Source: Sphingomonas sp. S2M10 (GTDB lineage Bacteria; Pseudomonadota; Alphaproteobacteria; Sphingomonadales; Sphingomonadaceae). Taken from it: DNA of 64,000 nucleotides. Positions within the stretch are counted from its first letter, which is position 1. Every line of letters starts with the position of its first letter. Location of the stretch: assembly GCF_012650175.1 (NCBI RefSeq), contig NZ_JAAILI010000029.1, forward strand, positions 1-64,000. Direction: 5' to 3'. Below, piece by piece: positions 6,672 through 18,978 of the stretch. The position numbers and the translations under genes are program-made. The notes beneath the pieces were generated by a model. That model was given only the letters and a program-made list of their open reading frames with translations, had not been told where the DNA came from and did not search any database.

Positions 6672-8465
6672 ATGCTGAACCTTTCCAACCATGGCTTCAG
6701 CGACACGCTGGTGATCCTCGGTGCGGCCGGGCTCGTCATCCCCGCCTTTGCGCGCTTCCGCATCAGCCCGGTGATCGGGTTCATTCTCGCCGGGCTGGTG
6801 GTCGGGCCGTTCGGGCTCGGCAGCCTCGTCGATCGGGCGCCATGGCTCTATTACCTGACCATCTCCGACGCCCACTCGATCGAGCCCTTTGCCGAGTTCG
6901 GCATCATCCTGCTGCTGTTCTCGATCGGGCTGGAGCTCTCGTTCAAGCGGCTCTGGGCGATGCGTTCGCTGGTGTTCGGCACCGGCGCGGCCGAGCTGTT
7001 CGGGTCGGGGCTGATCCTCGCCGCCTTGCTCTATCTCACCGGGCTCAGCACCGGCGGGGCGATCGGGCTGGGCCTGGCGCTGGCGCTCTCGTCCACCGCG
7101 CTGGTCATCCCGATCGCGGGCACCACCAGTCCGGTCGGCCGCGCCGCCTTTGCGATGCTGCTGTTCGAGGATCTCGCGCTGGTGCCGATCATCTTCGGGC
7201 TCGGCGCGCTGGCGCCGACACCGGATGGCGCGGGCGTCACCAAATTGCTGACGACCCTCGGCATCGGCGCGGCGACCGTGGCGGCGCTGTTCGTCGGCGG
7301 CCGCATCGTGCTGCCCCGAATGTTCGCGCAGGCCGCGCGCACCAAGAGCCCCGAGCTGTTCCTCGCCGCCAGCCTGCTGGTGGTGATCGTCGCCAGCCTC
7401 GCCACAACCGCCGCCGGCCTCTCGCCGATCGTCGGTGCGCTTATCGCGGGCCTGCTGATCGCCGAGACCGAATATCACGGCGAGGTCGAGGCGATCACCG
7501 CACCGTTCAAGGGCCTGGCGCTCGGCGTGTTCCTGCTCACCGTCGGCATGCGGCTCGATCTCGGCTTCGTCTGGGAAAATTGGGCGGCGCTGCTCGGTGC
7601 GAGCCTGCTGGTGATGGTGGTCAAGGTGGCGGTGACGACGACGCTGCTGCGGCTCTCGGGCGCGCGCATGGGCACTGCAGCGGAAACCGGCGTGCTGATG
7701 GCCAGCCCGTCCGAAACCACGCTGATCGTGCTCGGCGTCGCCGGCGCGGCGGGGCTGATCGCGCCGGGTACCGCCGCCTTCTGGAGCGCGGTCACCGCGA
7801 TCGGCCTCACCGCCACCCCGCTGCTCGCCCAGGCCGGCCGCCGGGTTGCGCGCAAGATCGAGGGCAAGGACGGCGCGCTGATCGCCGACGAGGATCTCGC
7901 GGCGGTGGAGGGCGGCACCGTCGTCATCGGGTTTGGCCGCGTCGGCCGCACCGTGGCGGAGATGCTGCGCCGGCACGACAAGCCCTATGTCGCCGTAGAC
8001 GCCGACATCGACAGCGTCGTGCGCGGCCGCCGCGCAGGCTTCCATGTGCTGTTCGGCGACGTCACCCGCGCCGAACTGGTCGATCAACTCCAGCTCGGGC
8101 GCGCCAAGGCGCTGGTGCTGACGATGGACGATCCGGTGCTGACCGTGCGGCTGACCAAGCGGGTGCGCGGCTGGGTGCCGACGCTGCCGATCATCGCCCG
8201 CGCGCGCGATGCGGCCCATGCGGCCGAGCTCTATCGCGCCGGCGCCACCGATGCCGTGCCGGAGGCGCTGGAAAGCTCGCTCCAGCTATCCGAGGCGTTG
8301 CTGGTCGATCTCGGCCTCGGCGTTGGCCCGGTGATTGCATCGATCCACGAAAAGCGCGACGAGATGCGCCGCTCGATCAAGGAGGCCGCCGGGCTGCAGC
8401 GCGAACCGCGTCTCACCCGCTCCCGCCTGAACGCGAGCACCGACCCAACCGAGGCCCTATCCTGA
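6672..8465 (+). CDS. Monovalent cation:proton antiporter-2 family protein (Kef/YbaL type)
   Basis: A 597-residue inner-membrane protein. The N-terminal ~390 residues form about 12 hydrophobic segments of a sodium/hydrogen-exchanger domain (VIGFILAGLVVGPFGLG, FGIILLLFSIGLELS). A cytoplasmic TrkA-N nucleotide-binding domain follows (VVIGFGRVGRTVAEML, ~415-430). It is expected to exchange K+ or Na+ for H+, gated by nucleotide or thiol adducts as in KefB/KefC. The start at 6672 (ATG) begins MLNLSNHGFSDTL; an upstream in-frame Met at 6639 adds 11 residues and is less family-like. The stop overlaps the next start (TGATG at 8463-8467), so the downstream small protein is co-translated. Confidence 0.9.
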   Translation: MLNLSNHGFSDTLVILGAAGLVIPAFARFRISPVIGFILAGLVVGPFGLGSLVDRAPWLYYLTISDAHSIEPFAEFGIILLLFSIGLELSFKRLWAMRSLVFGTGAAELFGSGLILAALLYLTGLSTGGAIGLGLALALSSTALVIPIAGTTSPVGRAAFAMLLFEDLALVPIIFGLGALAPTPDGAGVTKLLTTLGIGAATVAALFVGGRIVLPRMFAQAARTKSPELFLAASLLVVIVASLATTAAGLSPIVGALIAGLLIAETEYHGEVEAITAPFKGLALGVFLLTVGMRLDLGFVWENWAALLGASLLVMVVKVAVTTTLLRLSGARMGTAAETGVLMASPSETTLIVLGVAGAAGLIAPGTAAFWSAVTAIGLTATPLLAQAGRRVARKIEGKDGALIADEDLAAVEGGTVVIGFGRVGRTVAEMLRRHDKPYVAVDADIDSVVRGRRAGFHVLFGDVTRAELVDQLQLGRAKALVLTMDDPVLTVRLTKRVRGWVPTLPIIARARDAAHAAELYRAGATDAVPEALESSLQLSEALLVDLGLGVGPVIASIHEKRDEMRRSIKEAAGLQREPRLTRSRLNASTDPTEALS

Positions 8466-8980
8466 TGCTGCTCTCCCTCGTTATTGCCCTGCTCGCCCCC
8501 GTCCAGGCCGATGCCGCTACCGATCCGCTGACACCCGCCAGGGCGGGTCGGATCCGGTGCATCGATCCCGATCGTGCCGCGCGGACCTGCGGCACGATCG
8601 TCCACTACACGCTTCGGGGCGACGGCGCCTTCGACGCGCAGGTGACCGGCGTGGTCAATCGCGAGCCGTTGATCATCTTGGAGTATTCGACCTTCGGCCA
8701 GGTGCGCGACGGCGCGGTGTGCAGCCGCATCCGCCCCGCCGACTTCAACGCCGGCAAGCTGACCAGCAACGGCACCGCACTGAGCCCCGCGCTGGAGACC
8801 AACACCCGCCTGAAGCTGATGGACGCGCTCCAGCCGCTCGCCGGGCATGAGCGCTGCTACCGCGACGCCGGCGCGGGCGAGCTGACCGTCAACGTCACCA
8901 TCGACGGCCTTCTGCGCCCGGAGATGAGTCAGTCGGCGATCTGGGTGCTGCCCGAGGACGGCTACGCCCCCGGGCGCTGA
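8465..8980 (+). CDS. Predicted secreted protein of unknown function
   Basis: 171 residues with a short Sec signal peptide (LLSLVIALLAPVQADA, cleavage probably near residue 18). The mature part is soluble and has several cysteines (RCIDPDRAARTCG, VCSR, CYRD) that may form disulfides in the periplasm. The start is fixed by the TGATG overlap with the antiporter gene. The overlap suggests co-expression, but no domain was recognised. It converges on alaS with a 9-base gap. Confidence 0.7.
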   Translation: MLLSLVIALLAPVQADAATDPLTPARAGRIRCIDPDRAARTCGTIVHYTLRGDGAFDAQVTGVVNREPLIILEYSTFGQVRDGAVCSRIRPADFNAGKLTSNGTALSPALETNTRLKLMDALQPLAGHERCYRDAGAGELTVNVTIDGLLRPEMSQSAIWVLPEDGYAPGR

Positions 8981-8989
8981 CCCTTGCGA

Positions 8990-11641
<2,652 letters not shown>

Positions 11642-11717
11642 TACGCCGACTTAGGGGCGGAGCGGCGTTCGCTCAAGCGAAACACGTCGATCATGCGGAT
11701 CGTTCCGCGATCCGGGA

Positions 11718-12977
11718 TCAGCCCATCGGCCGGTCTAGCGCGGTCGGCGGGGTGGAAAACCAGCTCGGCCCCGTTTCGGTCATGTGGAAACAATCCTCCA
11801 GCCGCACGCCGAAGCTGCCCGGGATGTAGATGCCGGGCTCGTTCGAGAAGCACATGCCCGGCGCCAGCTTCGTCTTCTCGCCGCGCACCAGGTTGACCGG
11901 CTCGTGCCCGTCCAGCCCGATGCCATGGCCCGTGCGGTGCGACAGGCCGGGCAGCTGGTAGTCCGGCCCATAGCCGAGCGACGCGTAATAGCCGCGCACC
12001 GCATCGTCGACGTTCCCCGCCGGCGCGCCGAGCTTCGCCGCGGCGAACGCCACCTGCTGCCCTTTTGCGACCGCGTCCCACACCTTGCGCTGCTCTGCGC
12101 TTGGCGTGCCATGGACGAAGGTGCGCGACACGTCGGATTGATAGCCCATCACATTGCAGCCGCAGTCCATCAGCACGATCGCACCGTCGCTCACCGGCGA
12201 AGGCGTCTTGGTGCCGTGCGGATAGGCCGCGCCCTCACCGACCAGCACCATGCTGAACTCCGGGTCGCCGCCCAGTTTGCGCGTCGCCGCATCCATCAGC
12301 GCGGAGACGTCACGCTGGCGCATGCCCGTCTCGACGCGGGCATGGACGAACCGATAGGCGGCGATCGTGACATCGGTGGCGAGCTGCATCAGGGCCAGTT
12401 CGGCCGGGCTCTTGATCATCCGGCAGCCGCGGACGACGGGGTTGGCGGAGGTTACGCGCAATCCGTTCTTCTGCAGCCCGTCCACCGCGAAGAAGCGCAC
12501 CGTCTCCTCGATGCCGACCGGCAGGCCCGCCAGCTTGCGATCCTTGAGGAAGCCCGCCACGATCTTCAGCGGATCCTCGTCCTCCTGCCACACGCGGATC
12601 TCGGCGGGGATCGCCAGCGTCTCGCGGGTGCGCGGCTCCTCGAAGAAGGGGGTGACGATGCAGGGCTCGCCCTCGGCGGGCAGGATCGCGGCGGTGAGCC
12701 GCTCGCTGCGGCCCCAGCGGATGCCGGTGAAATAGACCAGGCTCGCGCCGGGCTCGATCAGCACCGCGCCGATTCCGTTCGCCTTCATCAGCGACTGTGC
12801 CTTGATGAGCCGCGCGCGCCGCTCCTCGGCGCTGATCGGGCGGGCATTGCCGGTCATGTCCTGCAGTTGCGCGAGGTCCGGCTCGGCCGCGCGGACGACC
12901 GCGGGAAGGCCCAGCAGCGGCAATGCCGCCATGCCGCCGATCAGATTTCGCCGCGTCGTCGCCCAAGCCATTGTCAT
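11718..12977 (-). CDS. M24-family metallopeptidase (Xaa-Pro aminopeptidase-like), Tat-exported
   Basis: A 419-residue peptidase. The N-terminus carries twin arginines (TTRRNLIGG) followed by a hydrophobic stretch ending AVVRAAE, so Tat export to the periplasm is likely. A creatinase-type N-domain (~45-165) is followed by a pita-bread M24 domain. The metal ligands are visible: MDCGCN and YQSDVSRTF (two Asp positions), GHGIGLDGHEP (His), SNEPGIY (Glu) and VRLEDCFHMTE (Glu). It should remove N-terminal residues before proline. The start at 12977 has a GAGGGG ribosome-binding site six bases upstream; a longer frame to 13085 has no such support. Confidence 0.9.
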   Translation of the reverse strand: MTMAWATTRRNLIGGMAALPLLGLPAVVRAAEPDLAQLQDMTGNARPISAEERRARLIKAQSLMKANGIGAVLIEPGASLVYFTGIRWGRSERLTAAILPAEGEPCIVTPFFEEPRTRETLAIPAEIRVWQEDEDPLKIVAGFLKDRKLAGLPVGIEETVRFFAVDGLQKNGLRVTSANPVVRGCRMIKSPAELALMQLATDVTIAAYRFVHARVETGMRQRDVSALMDAATRKLGGDPEFSMVLVGEGAAYPHGTKTPSPVSDGAIVLMDCGCNVMGYQSDVSRTFVHGTPSAEQRKVWDAVAKGQQVAFAAAKLGAPAGNVDDAVRGYYASLGYGPDYQLPGLSHRTGHGIGLDGHEPVNLVRGEKTKLAPGMCFSNEPGIYIPGSFGVRLEDCFHMTETGPSWFSTPPTALDRPMG

Positions 12978-13151
12978 GCGCCCCTCGTCTATCGTTCGCC
13001 CGACGGGTAGGACGAAGCGGATCGCGGCGGCAAGCGCCATGCGGCGGAAACGGCCGATCCCGGAGCTCCGAACCGCCTCCGCCACGCCCCCGGGCTTGAC
13101 CCGGGCGCAACAATCCCCTTCCCTCCCGCGACGATTCTTCGGGGAGCATGT

Positions 13152-14474
13152 GTGGGTAAACGACTAACCTGGTTCATCCTGGCGGCGCTGCTGCTGGGCG
13201 GGCTGATCGGCTGGGGGCTGAACCTCGGCTATGGGGGTACCGCGGCGGGCAAGGCGACGCTGGAGTCGATCGCCTATGGCCTGGACATCCCCACCCAGAT
13301 GTTCCTCCATCTGATCAAGATGATCATCGCGCCGCTGGTGGTCTCCACCCTCGTCGTCGGCATCGCGCACATGGGCGGCGGCGGCGCGATCGGGCGCGTG
13401 GGGCTGAAGGCGTTCTTCTGGTTCGTCTGTGCGAGCCTCGTGTCGCTCACCCTGGGGCTGCTGCTGGTCAACCTGCTCCAGCCGGGCACGGGGCTGCACC
13501 TGCCGCTGCCGCCCGCCAATGCGTCGAGCGGGGTCGATCGCTCGTCCTTCGATGCCGCCAAGTTCTTCACCCATATCGTGCCGACCAGCGCGATCGAGGC
13601 GATGGCGAGCAACGACATCCTCCAGCTGGTAATCTTCTCGCTGTTCTTCGGCGTCGGCATGGCGGCGGTGGGCGACAAGGCCAAGCCGCTGCTGCGCGGG
13701 CTGGAGGCGCTCGTCTCGGTGATGCTGACGGTCACCGGCTATGTGATGCTGTTCGCGCCGGTCGCGGTGTTCTGCGCGGTCGCGCGGACGCTGGCGACCA
13801 AGGGGCTGGGCGTGGTCGGCGATCTCGCCTTCTTCATGGGCAGCTTCTATATCGGCCTGGCCGCGCTCTGGGCGGTACTGCTCGGTGCCTGCTTCCTGGT
13901 GATCGGGCCGCGCACCGGCCTGCTGTTCCGCTACCTCCGCGATCCGATCCTGCTCGGCTTCTCGACCGCCTCGTCCGAGGCCGCCTATCCGCGCACGCTC
14001 GACGCGCTGGATCGCTTCGGGGTGCCGCCGCGCATCGCCAGCTTCGTGCTGCCGCTCGGCTATTCGTTCAATCTGGACGGATCGATGATGTACATGACCT
14101 TCGCGTCGATCTTCATCGCCCAGGCCTACGGCATCCCGCTCGACTGGGCGACGATGATCCAGATGCTGCTGATCCTGATGGTCACCAGCAAGGGCATCGC
14201 CGGCGTACCGCGCGCCAGCCTGGTGGTGATCACCGGCACGCTCGCGCATTTCAACATTCCCGAGGCTGGCGTGCTGCTGATCCTGGCGGTCGACCATTTC
14301 CTCGACATGGGCCGCACCGCCACCAACGTGGTCGGGAATGCCGTGGCGGCGGCGGTCGTGGCGCGCTGGGAAGGCAAGCTCGACGCACCCGACGAGGCCG
14401 AGCCGAAGGTGCGGCCGCTCCCTGCCGGAGGGCCGCACGATGCCGAGAGGTTCGAGGATTATGCCGGGCGCTGA
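13152..14474 (+). CDS. Dicarboxylate/amino acid:cation symporter (DAACS, GltP/DctA family)
   Basis: The 440-residue inner-membrane protein has the family's eight transmembrane helices with two re-entrant loops. Signatures include FLHLIKMIIAPLVVSTLVVGI (~51-71), the serine-rich FSTASSEAAYPRTL hairpin, and the NLDGSMMYMTFASIFIAQA segment. It takes up C4-dicarboxylates or acidic amino acids with Na+ or H+. GTG is the start, chosen for a GGGGAG ribosome-binding site five bases upstream. A charged C-terminal tail (~30 residues) extends beyond the transport core. Substrate preference is not readable. Confidence 0.93.
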   Translation: MGKRLTWFILAALLLGGLIGWGLNLGYGGTAAGKATLESIAYGLDIPTQMFLHLIKMIIAPLVVSTLVVGIAHMGGGGAIGRVGLKAFFWFVCASLVSLTLGLLLVNLLQPGTGLHLPLPPANASSGVDRSSFDAAKFFTHIVPTSAIEAMASNDILQLVIFSLFFGVGMAAVGDKAKPLLRGLEALVSVMLTVTGYVMLFAPVAVFCAVARTLATKGLGVVGDLAFFMGSFYIGLAALWAVLLGACFLVIGPRTGLLFRYLRDPILLGFSTASSEAAYPRTLDALDRFGVPPRIASFVLPLGYSFNLDGSMMYMTFASIFIAQAYGIPLDWATMIQMLLILMVTSKGIAGVPRASLVVITGTLAHFNIPEAGVLLILAVDHFLDMGRTATNVVGNAVAAAVVARWEGKLDAPDEAEPKVRPLPAGGPHDAERFEDYAGR

Positions 14475-14489
14475 ACGCTCCCGGCCGCA

Positions 14490-15110
14490 TCACGCATAGG
14501 CATAAGGCCCGCCCGCCTTCAGCGCGCGCTGATAAGCCGGGCGGGCATGAATCTTGTCCAGGAAGGCCGCGATATGCGGGCGGCCTTCGAGGATGCCCGC
14601 GCGCTTGACGGCAGCCTCGATGGGAAAGCTCATCATCACATCCGCGGCGGTGAAGCTATCGCCGGCAAACCAGGGACGGCTGGCCAGCTCGCCCTCGACA
14701 TAGTCGAAATGCACCTCCGCCATCGGGCGGAACTTCTTGAGGCCGAGCTTGCCGAACAACGGCACTCGGGCAAGCACCAGCATCACCAGCAGCGGCGGCA
14801 TCAGCGAGCCCTCGGCGTAATGCAGGAAGTGCCGGTAGCGTAGCGCGTCCTCGCGGTTGGCCGGTGCGCCGAGCTTCCCCTCGGCCTTGTCGACCAGATA
14901 TTGCAGGATTGCGCCCGTTTCGGCGACCACCGTGCCGCCATCCTCGATCACGGGCGACTTGCCCAGCGGATGGACCTGCTTGAGCTCGGAGGGGGCGAGC
15001 ATCGTCGCCTTGTTCCGCTCGTAGCGCTTCACTTCATACGGAAGCCCGAGCTCCTCGAGCAGCCAGAGCACGCGCTGCGAACGCGAATTTTCGAGATGGT
15101 GGACGATCAT
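14490..15110 (-). CDS. Glutathione S-transferase family protein
   Basis: 206 residues with an N-terminal thioredoxin-like domain (HHLENSRSQRVLWLLEELG and the cis-proline region GKSPVIEDGGTVVAET) and a helical C-terminal domain. The protein conjugates glutathione to electrophiles or reduces peroxides. The start is taken at the ATG at 15110 (MTIVHHLENS) because the thioredoxin fold begins immediately after it. Upstream residues of the open frame look non-family. It lies downstream of the catalase gene on the same strand, which suits oxidative-stress defence, but a dyad and gap of about 100 bases separate them. Confidence 0.9.
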   Translation of the reverse strand: MIVHHLENSRSQRVLWLLEELGLPYEVKRYERNKATMLAPSELKQVHPLGKSPVIEDGGTVVAETGAILQYLVDKAEGKLGAPANREDALRYRHFLHYAEGSLMPPLLVMLVLARVPLFGKLGLKKFRPMAEVHFDYVEGELASRPWFAGDSFTAADVMMSFPIEAAVKRAGILEGRPHIAAFLDKIHARPAYQRALKAGGPYAYA

Positions 15111-15165
15111 CGTCAAGTCGGCCCCTCCGGTCGGCGCGGCGTCTGACGCCGCTTGCTGCACAGGC

Positions 15166-15205
15166 CTGCAGCTTGCGCGACGGCGGGGCGCCGCGCAAGC
15201 TGCAG
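15166..15205. repeat. Perfect 14-bp inverted repeat after the catalase gene
   Basis: CTGCAGCTTGCGCG at 15166-15179 is followed, after 12 bases, by its exact reverse complement at 15192-15205. It sits 10 bases past the katE stop. No T-run follows on the minus strand, so it may be a Rho-assisted terminator or an mRNA 3'-end stabiliser. Confidence 0.6.
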
Positions 15206-15214
15206 TGGTGCCCG

Positions 15215-17302
15215 TCAGGCGAGCGTGCGCACCTTGGGTTCGCGGTCCCAGTAACGCTGCTTCGCCGCCTCGACGAAAGCGCCGAGATCGGTGACGCCCT
15301 CATCGGGCTCCACACCCGCCTTGTCGAGCAGCGGCTGGGCGGCGGCATTGGCGCCGATCGCCTTGAGATGACCGAACGCGTCCATCACCCACTGGACGGC
15401 GGCGCCTTCCTTGACGAGCTTGGCGGCCGCTTCCTCGGACAGGATCACCGCGCAGGCGTCGACCGTCACCGAGGGCTGGCCGAACAGCTGCGCATCGGCG
15501 GCAATCTTCGAGCCGTCGGAGAGCGGCACCGCGCCGACCTTGGGCGCTATCGTCATCGTATTGCCGCCGGCAGCTTCGATCGCATCCTTGAGCGTCGCCA
15601 GGTCGTCCGCATCGGTGCCGTCCGCGATGAGGATGCCGACGGTGCGGCCTTCCAGCGTGTGCACCTCACGCGGCCCCCGGATGATGCGGAGCGCCGGCGA
15701 GGGGTCCATGTCGAGCACCGGTGCCGCAGTCTTCGACGCGTTAGGCAGGTCCATGGCGAGCCCATCGGCGACACGCTGCGCCAGCGTCTCGTCGACGTTG
15801 CGCAGATTGGCCATGACCTGCACGCGGATATGCTCGAGGCTGACCTTGGACAGCTCGAACACCAGCGCCGAGGCGATATGCGCCTGCTCGGCCGGATCCA
15901 TCGAGCGGAAGAACAGCCGCGCCTGGCTATAATGGTCGGCGAAGCTTTCGGGGCGGATGCGGAGCTTCTGGCCCTGCTCCTCGGACGGGAAGGTCTTGTA
16001 GCCCTTCTCCGGATCCTCGCGTGCGCCGCCTTCCTCGCCGGCCTTGGCGAGGCTGTTGGGCTCGTAATTGGCGCGGCCCTTGGGCACCGCCATCTGCATA
16101 TGGCCGTCGCGCTGCTGGTTCAGGAACGGGCAGCCCGCCGCCTCGGCGCGCCCCTTGGCGGCATTGATCGGCAACTGATGGAAATTGACCGAACCCAAAC
16201 GCGAGAGCTGCGTGTCGGTATAGCTGAACAGCCGGCCCTGAAGCAGCGGATCGTTGCTGAAGCCGATGCCGGGGACGACATGGCTCGGCACGAACGCCGC
16301 CTGCTCGGTCTCGGCGAAGAAATTGTCGGGATAACGATCGAGCACCATGCGACCGACGATGCGCACCGGCAGCACTTCCTCGGGGATCAGCTTGGTCGCA
16401 TCGAGCACGTCATAGGGCTGTGCGTTGGCGAATTCCTCGTCGAACAGCTGCACGCCGAGTTCCCATTCCGGATAGTCGCCGCGGTCGATGCGCTCAAACA
16501 GGTCGCGGCGCTGGAAATCGGGGTCGGCGCCGGCGATCTTCACCGTCTCGTCCCATATCGTCGAGGCGAGCCCGGCCTTGGGCTTCCAGTGGAACTTGAC
16601 GAAGGTGCTTTTCCCCTCGGCATTGATGAAGCGGAAGGTGTGCACGCCGAAACCCTCCATCGTCGCGAAGCTGCGCGGCAGCGTCCGGTCGGACATCGCC
16701 CACATGATCATGTGGGTCGATTCGGGCATCAGGCTGATGAAGTCCCAGAAGGTATCGTGCGCGGTCGCCGCCTGCGGATAACCGCGATCGGCTTCCATCT
16801 TGGCGGCGTGGATCAGGTCGGGGAACTTGATCGCGTCCTGGATGAAGAACACGGGAATGTTGTTGCCGACCAGATCCCAATTGCCTTCGCGGGTGTAGAA
16901 CTTGACCGCGAAGCCGCGCACGTCGCGCGGCGTGTCGACCGATCCGGCACCGCCTGCGACAGTCGAGAAGCGGACGAACACCTCGGTGCGCTGGCCCTTC
17001 TTCTGGAAGAGATCGGCGACGGTGACGTCTGCGAGACTGTCGGTCACCTCGAAATAGCCGTGCGCGGCCGATCCGCGAGCATGGACGATGCGCTCGGGGA
17101 TGCGCTCGTGATCGAAATGGTTCATCTTCTCGCGGAAGACTTCATCCTCGATCAGCACGGGGCCGCGCGCGCCCGCCTTCAGCTGGTTCTGGTTGTCGCT
17201 GATCGGCGTGCCATGGTTGGTGGTGAGCACCGGATGCTCGGCGTCGGTCACCTGATGGGTTTCGCCACCGGCTGGGGCGTTGCGGTCGTTCTGATCGGTC
17301 AT
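15215..17302 (-). CDS. katE: Large-subunit monofunctional catalase (HPII/KatE type)
   Basis: A 695-residue clade 2 catalase. Seen in the sequence are the catalytic His region ([12 protein letters not shown]), the distal Asn segment ([19 protein letters not shown]), and the proximal heme motif [14 protein letters not shown] with the ligand Tyr. The C-terminal ~170 residues form a DJ-1/PfpI-like flavodoxin domain ([17 protein letters not shown]), which is diagnostic for the large type. It dismutates hydrogen peroxide. The start at 17302 gives the usual hydrophilic N-terminal arm ([13 protein letters not shown]). It is probably expressed in stationary phase or under stress, but no regulator site was recognised. 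Confidence 0.96.
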   Translation of the reverse strand: MTDQNDRNAPAGGETHQVTDAEHPVLTTNHGTPISDNQNQLKAGARGPVLIEDEVFREKMNHFDHERIPERIVHARGSAAHGYFEVTDSLADVTVADLFQKKGQRTEVFVRFSTVAGGAGSVDTPRDVRGFAVKFYTREGNWDLVGNNIPVFFIQDAIKFPDLIHAAKMEADRGYPQAATAHDTFWDFISLMPESTHMIMWAMSDRTLPRSFATMEGFGVHTFRFINAEGKSTFVKFHWKPKAGLASTIWDETVKIAGADPDFQRRDLFERIDRGDYPEWELGVQLFDEEFANAQPYDVLDATKLIPEEVLPVRIVGRMVLDRYPDNFFAETEQAAFVPSHVVPGIGFSNDPLLQGRLFSYTDTQLSRLGSVNFHQLPINAAKGRAEAAGCPFLNQQRDGHMQMAVPKGRANYEPNSLAKAGEEGGAREDPEKGYKTFPSEEQGQKLRIRPESFADHYSQARLFFRSMDPAEQAHIASALVFELSKVSLEHIRVQVMANLRNVDETLAQRVADGLAMDLPNASKTAAPVLDMDPSPALRIIRGPREVHTLEGRTVGILIADGTDADDLATLKDAIEAAGGNTMTIAPKVGAVPLSDGSKIAADAQLFGQPSVTVDACAVILSEEAAAKLVKEGAAVQWVMDAFGHLKAIGANAAAQPLLDKAGVEPDEGVTDLGAFVEAAKQRYWDREPKVRTLA

Positions 17303-17344
17303 GGGATATCCTCGCGAGAGTGCGAGGGACCAACGACCCATGGA

Positions 17345-17677
17345 TCAGGCAGTTGCGCCAGGTTGATAATCTATGTCGTTTTCCATCGCGGACGGGAGGC
17401 TTGCTGTCGCCGCCTCAATCAACGCGAGGAGCGCGGGAAACTCCTCTCTGGCCAGCGCACCGAGGCAGACATAGCGGCCGCGCCGCCCCTCGCCCCGCAA
17501 CAGTCCTGCCGGATCGTACAATATGGCGCCCGCGGCAATGTGAAGCAGCAGGTTGGGCGGATCTGCGACCAGCCGCAGCACCGCCGCGCCCCCATCCGGC
17601 GGCGCGTAGAGAAAGATCCGCCCCGCCCCGCGCGCCGTCTCCCGCTCTATCGCCTCGGGCCATGCCGATCGCAGCAT
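17345..17677 (-). CDS. Small hypothetical protein between recA and katE
   Basis: A 110-residue frame that reads like a real soluble protein (RIFLYAPPDGGAAVLRLVADPP, FPALLALIEAA) and is codirectional with recA (upstream) and katE (43 bases downstream). The frame may begin further upstream, since the same reading frame continues with a helix-like ATCSTDLADRLAAARA before the chosen Met. No domain is recognised. It may instead be spurious in this high-GC DNA. Confidence 0.45.
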   Translation of the reverse strand: MLRSAWPEAIERETARGAGRIFLYAPPDGGAAVLRLVADPPNLLLHIAAGAILYDPAGLLRGEGRRGRYVCLGALAREEFPALLALIEAATASLPSAMENDIDYQPGATA

Positions 17678-17768
17678 GGCCCGGGCAGCAGCGAGCCGGT
17701 CGGCGAGATCCGTCGAGCACGTAGCACTGCACGCCCCGAACGCCCCCGCCGGCGCAGCGATCGCCCGA

Positions 17769-18839
17769 TCAGATATCGTCGTCGGGCTCCGGACCGGCCA
17801 TCAGGCCCTCGGCGACCTGCTCGGTACGACCGCGGATCGCGGCTTCGAGCCGATTGCAGACCTCCGGGTTCTCGCGCAGGAAGTTCTTCGAATTCTCGCG
17901 CCCCTGGCCGATGCGGATGCTGTCATAGCTGAACCAGGCACCCGATTTCTCGACCAGCCCTGCCTTGACGCCGAGATCGAGGATCTCGCCGATCTTCGAG
18001 ATGCCCTCGCCGTACATGATGTCGAATTCGACCTGCTTGAACGGCGGTGCCACCTTGTTCTTCACCACCTTGACGCGGGTGGCGTTGCCGATGATCTCGT
18101 CGCGATCCTTGATCTGGCCGGTGCGGCGGATGTCGAGGCGGACCGAGGCGTAGAACTTGAGCGCGTTGCCGCCCGTGGTCGTCTCCGGGTTGCCGTACAT
18201 CACGCCGATCTTCATGCGCAGCTGGTTGATGAAGATCACCATGCAGCGCGAGCGGCTGATCGAGCCGGTCAGCTTCCGCAGGCTCTGCGACATAAGCCTT
18301 GCCTGCAGGCCGACATGGCTGTCGCCCATCTCGCCCTCGATTTCGGCGCGCGGCACGAGTGCTGCGACCGAGTCGACCACCAGCACGTCGATCGCGTTCG
18401 AGCGGACCAGCGTGTCGGTGATTTCCAGCGCCTGCTCGCCGGTATCGGGCTGCGAGACGATCAACTCGTCGATGTTGACGCCCAGCTTCTTGGCATAGAC
18501 CGGATCGAGCGCGTGCTCGGCGTCGACAAAGGCCGCCACGCCGCCATTCTTCTGCGCCTCGGCGATCACGTGCAGCGCCAGCGTGGTCTTGCCCGAGCTT
18601 TCCGGACCATAGACTTCGATCACGCGGCCGCGCGGCAGGCCGCCGACACCGAGCGCGATGTCGAGCCCCAGCGACCCGGTGGAAATCGCCTCGACCTGCA
18701 TCGTCTCCTTCGAGCCCAGCCGCATGGCCGAGCCCTTGCCGAAAGCACGATCGATCTGCGCGAGGGCGGCGTCGAGCGCCTTCTGCTTGTCCGTGGGATT
18801 GGCCATATTGCCGTCGATCACCTTGAGAGATGCTGCCAT
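17769..18839 (-). CDS. recA: Recombinase RecA
   Basis: The 356-residue protein contains the Walker [11 protein letters not shown] (~75-84), the Walker B-type [10 protein letters not shown], loop L2 [22 protein letters not shown], and an acidic C-terminus ending EPDDDI. It forms the nucleoprotein filament for homologous recombination and is the co-protease for LexA cleavage in the SOS response. An alphaproteobacterial LexA box lies about 80-90 bases upstream (18917-18931). Confidence 0.98.
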   Translation of the reverse strand: MAASLKVIDGNMANPTDKQKALDAALAQIDRAFGKGSAMRLGSKETMQVEAISTGSLGLDIALGVGGLPRGRVIEVYGPESSGKTTLALHVIAEAQKNGGVAAFVDAEHALDPVYAKKLGVNIDELIVSQPDTGEQALEITDTLVRSNAIDVLVVDSVAALVPRAEIEGEMGDSHVGLQARLMSQSLRKLTGSISRSRCMVIFINQLRMKIGVMYGNPETTTGGNALKFYASVRLDIRRTGQIKDRDEIIGNATRVKVVKNKVAPPFKQVEFDIMYGEGISKIGEILDLGVKAGLVEKSGAWFSYDSIRIGQGRENSKNFLRENPEVCNRLEAAIRGRTEQVAEGLMAGPEPDDDI

Positions 18840-18916
18840 TGGGAAGCCCCGTCGCTAGAGAGTTTGCACGCCGCGTTCAACACTGTTGGGAGTCATGTAT
18901 CACCTTTGTTCTCATG

Positions 18917-18931
18917 GAACAAGAGTGGAAC
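18917..18931 (-). promoter_or_regulatory. LexA (SOS) box upstream of recA
   Basis: Two GAAC half-sites separated by seven bases (GAAC-AAGAGTG-GAAC on the plus strand, GTTC-N7-GTTC towards recA). This direct-repeat form is the known LexA target in alphaproteobacteria. On the minus strand TTGTTC overlapping the box could be a -35, with TACATG 17 bases further as a weak -10, so LexA would block polymerase. The divergent MOSC gene starts 48 bases away and may also be affected. Confidence 0.8.
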
Positions 18932-18978
18932 GCCCCGGAAAATTTGCAGCGATGCCCCGGGCTGGCTAGCGATGTGCG

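Noticed and set aside
15173..17932. A 919-residue plus-strand open frame over katE
   Set aside because: Antisense shadow of the catalase gene, with no own start signal or domain.
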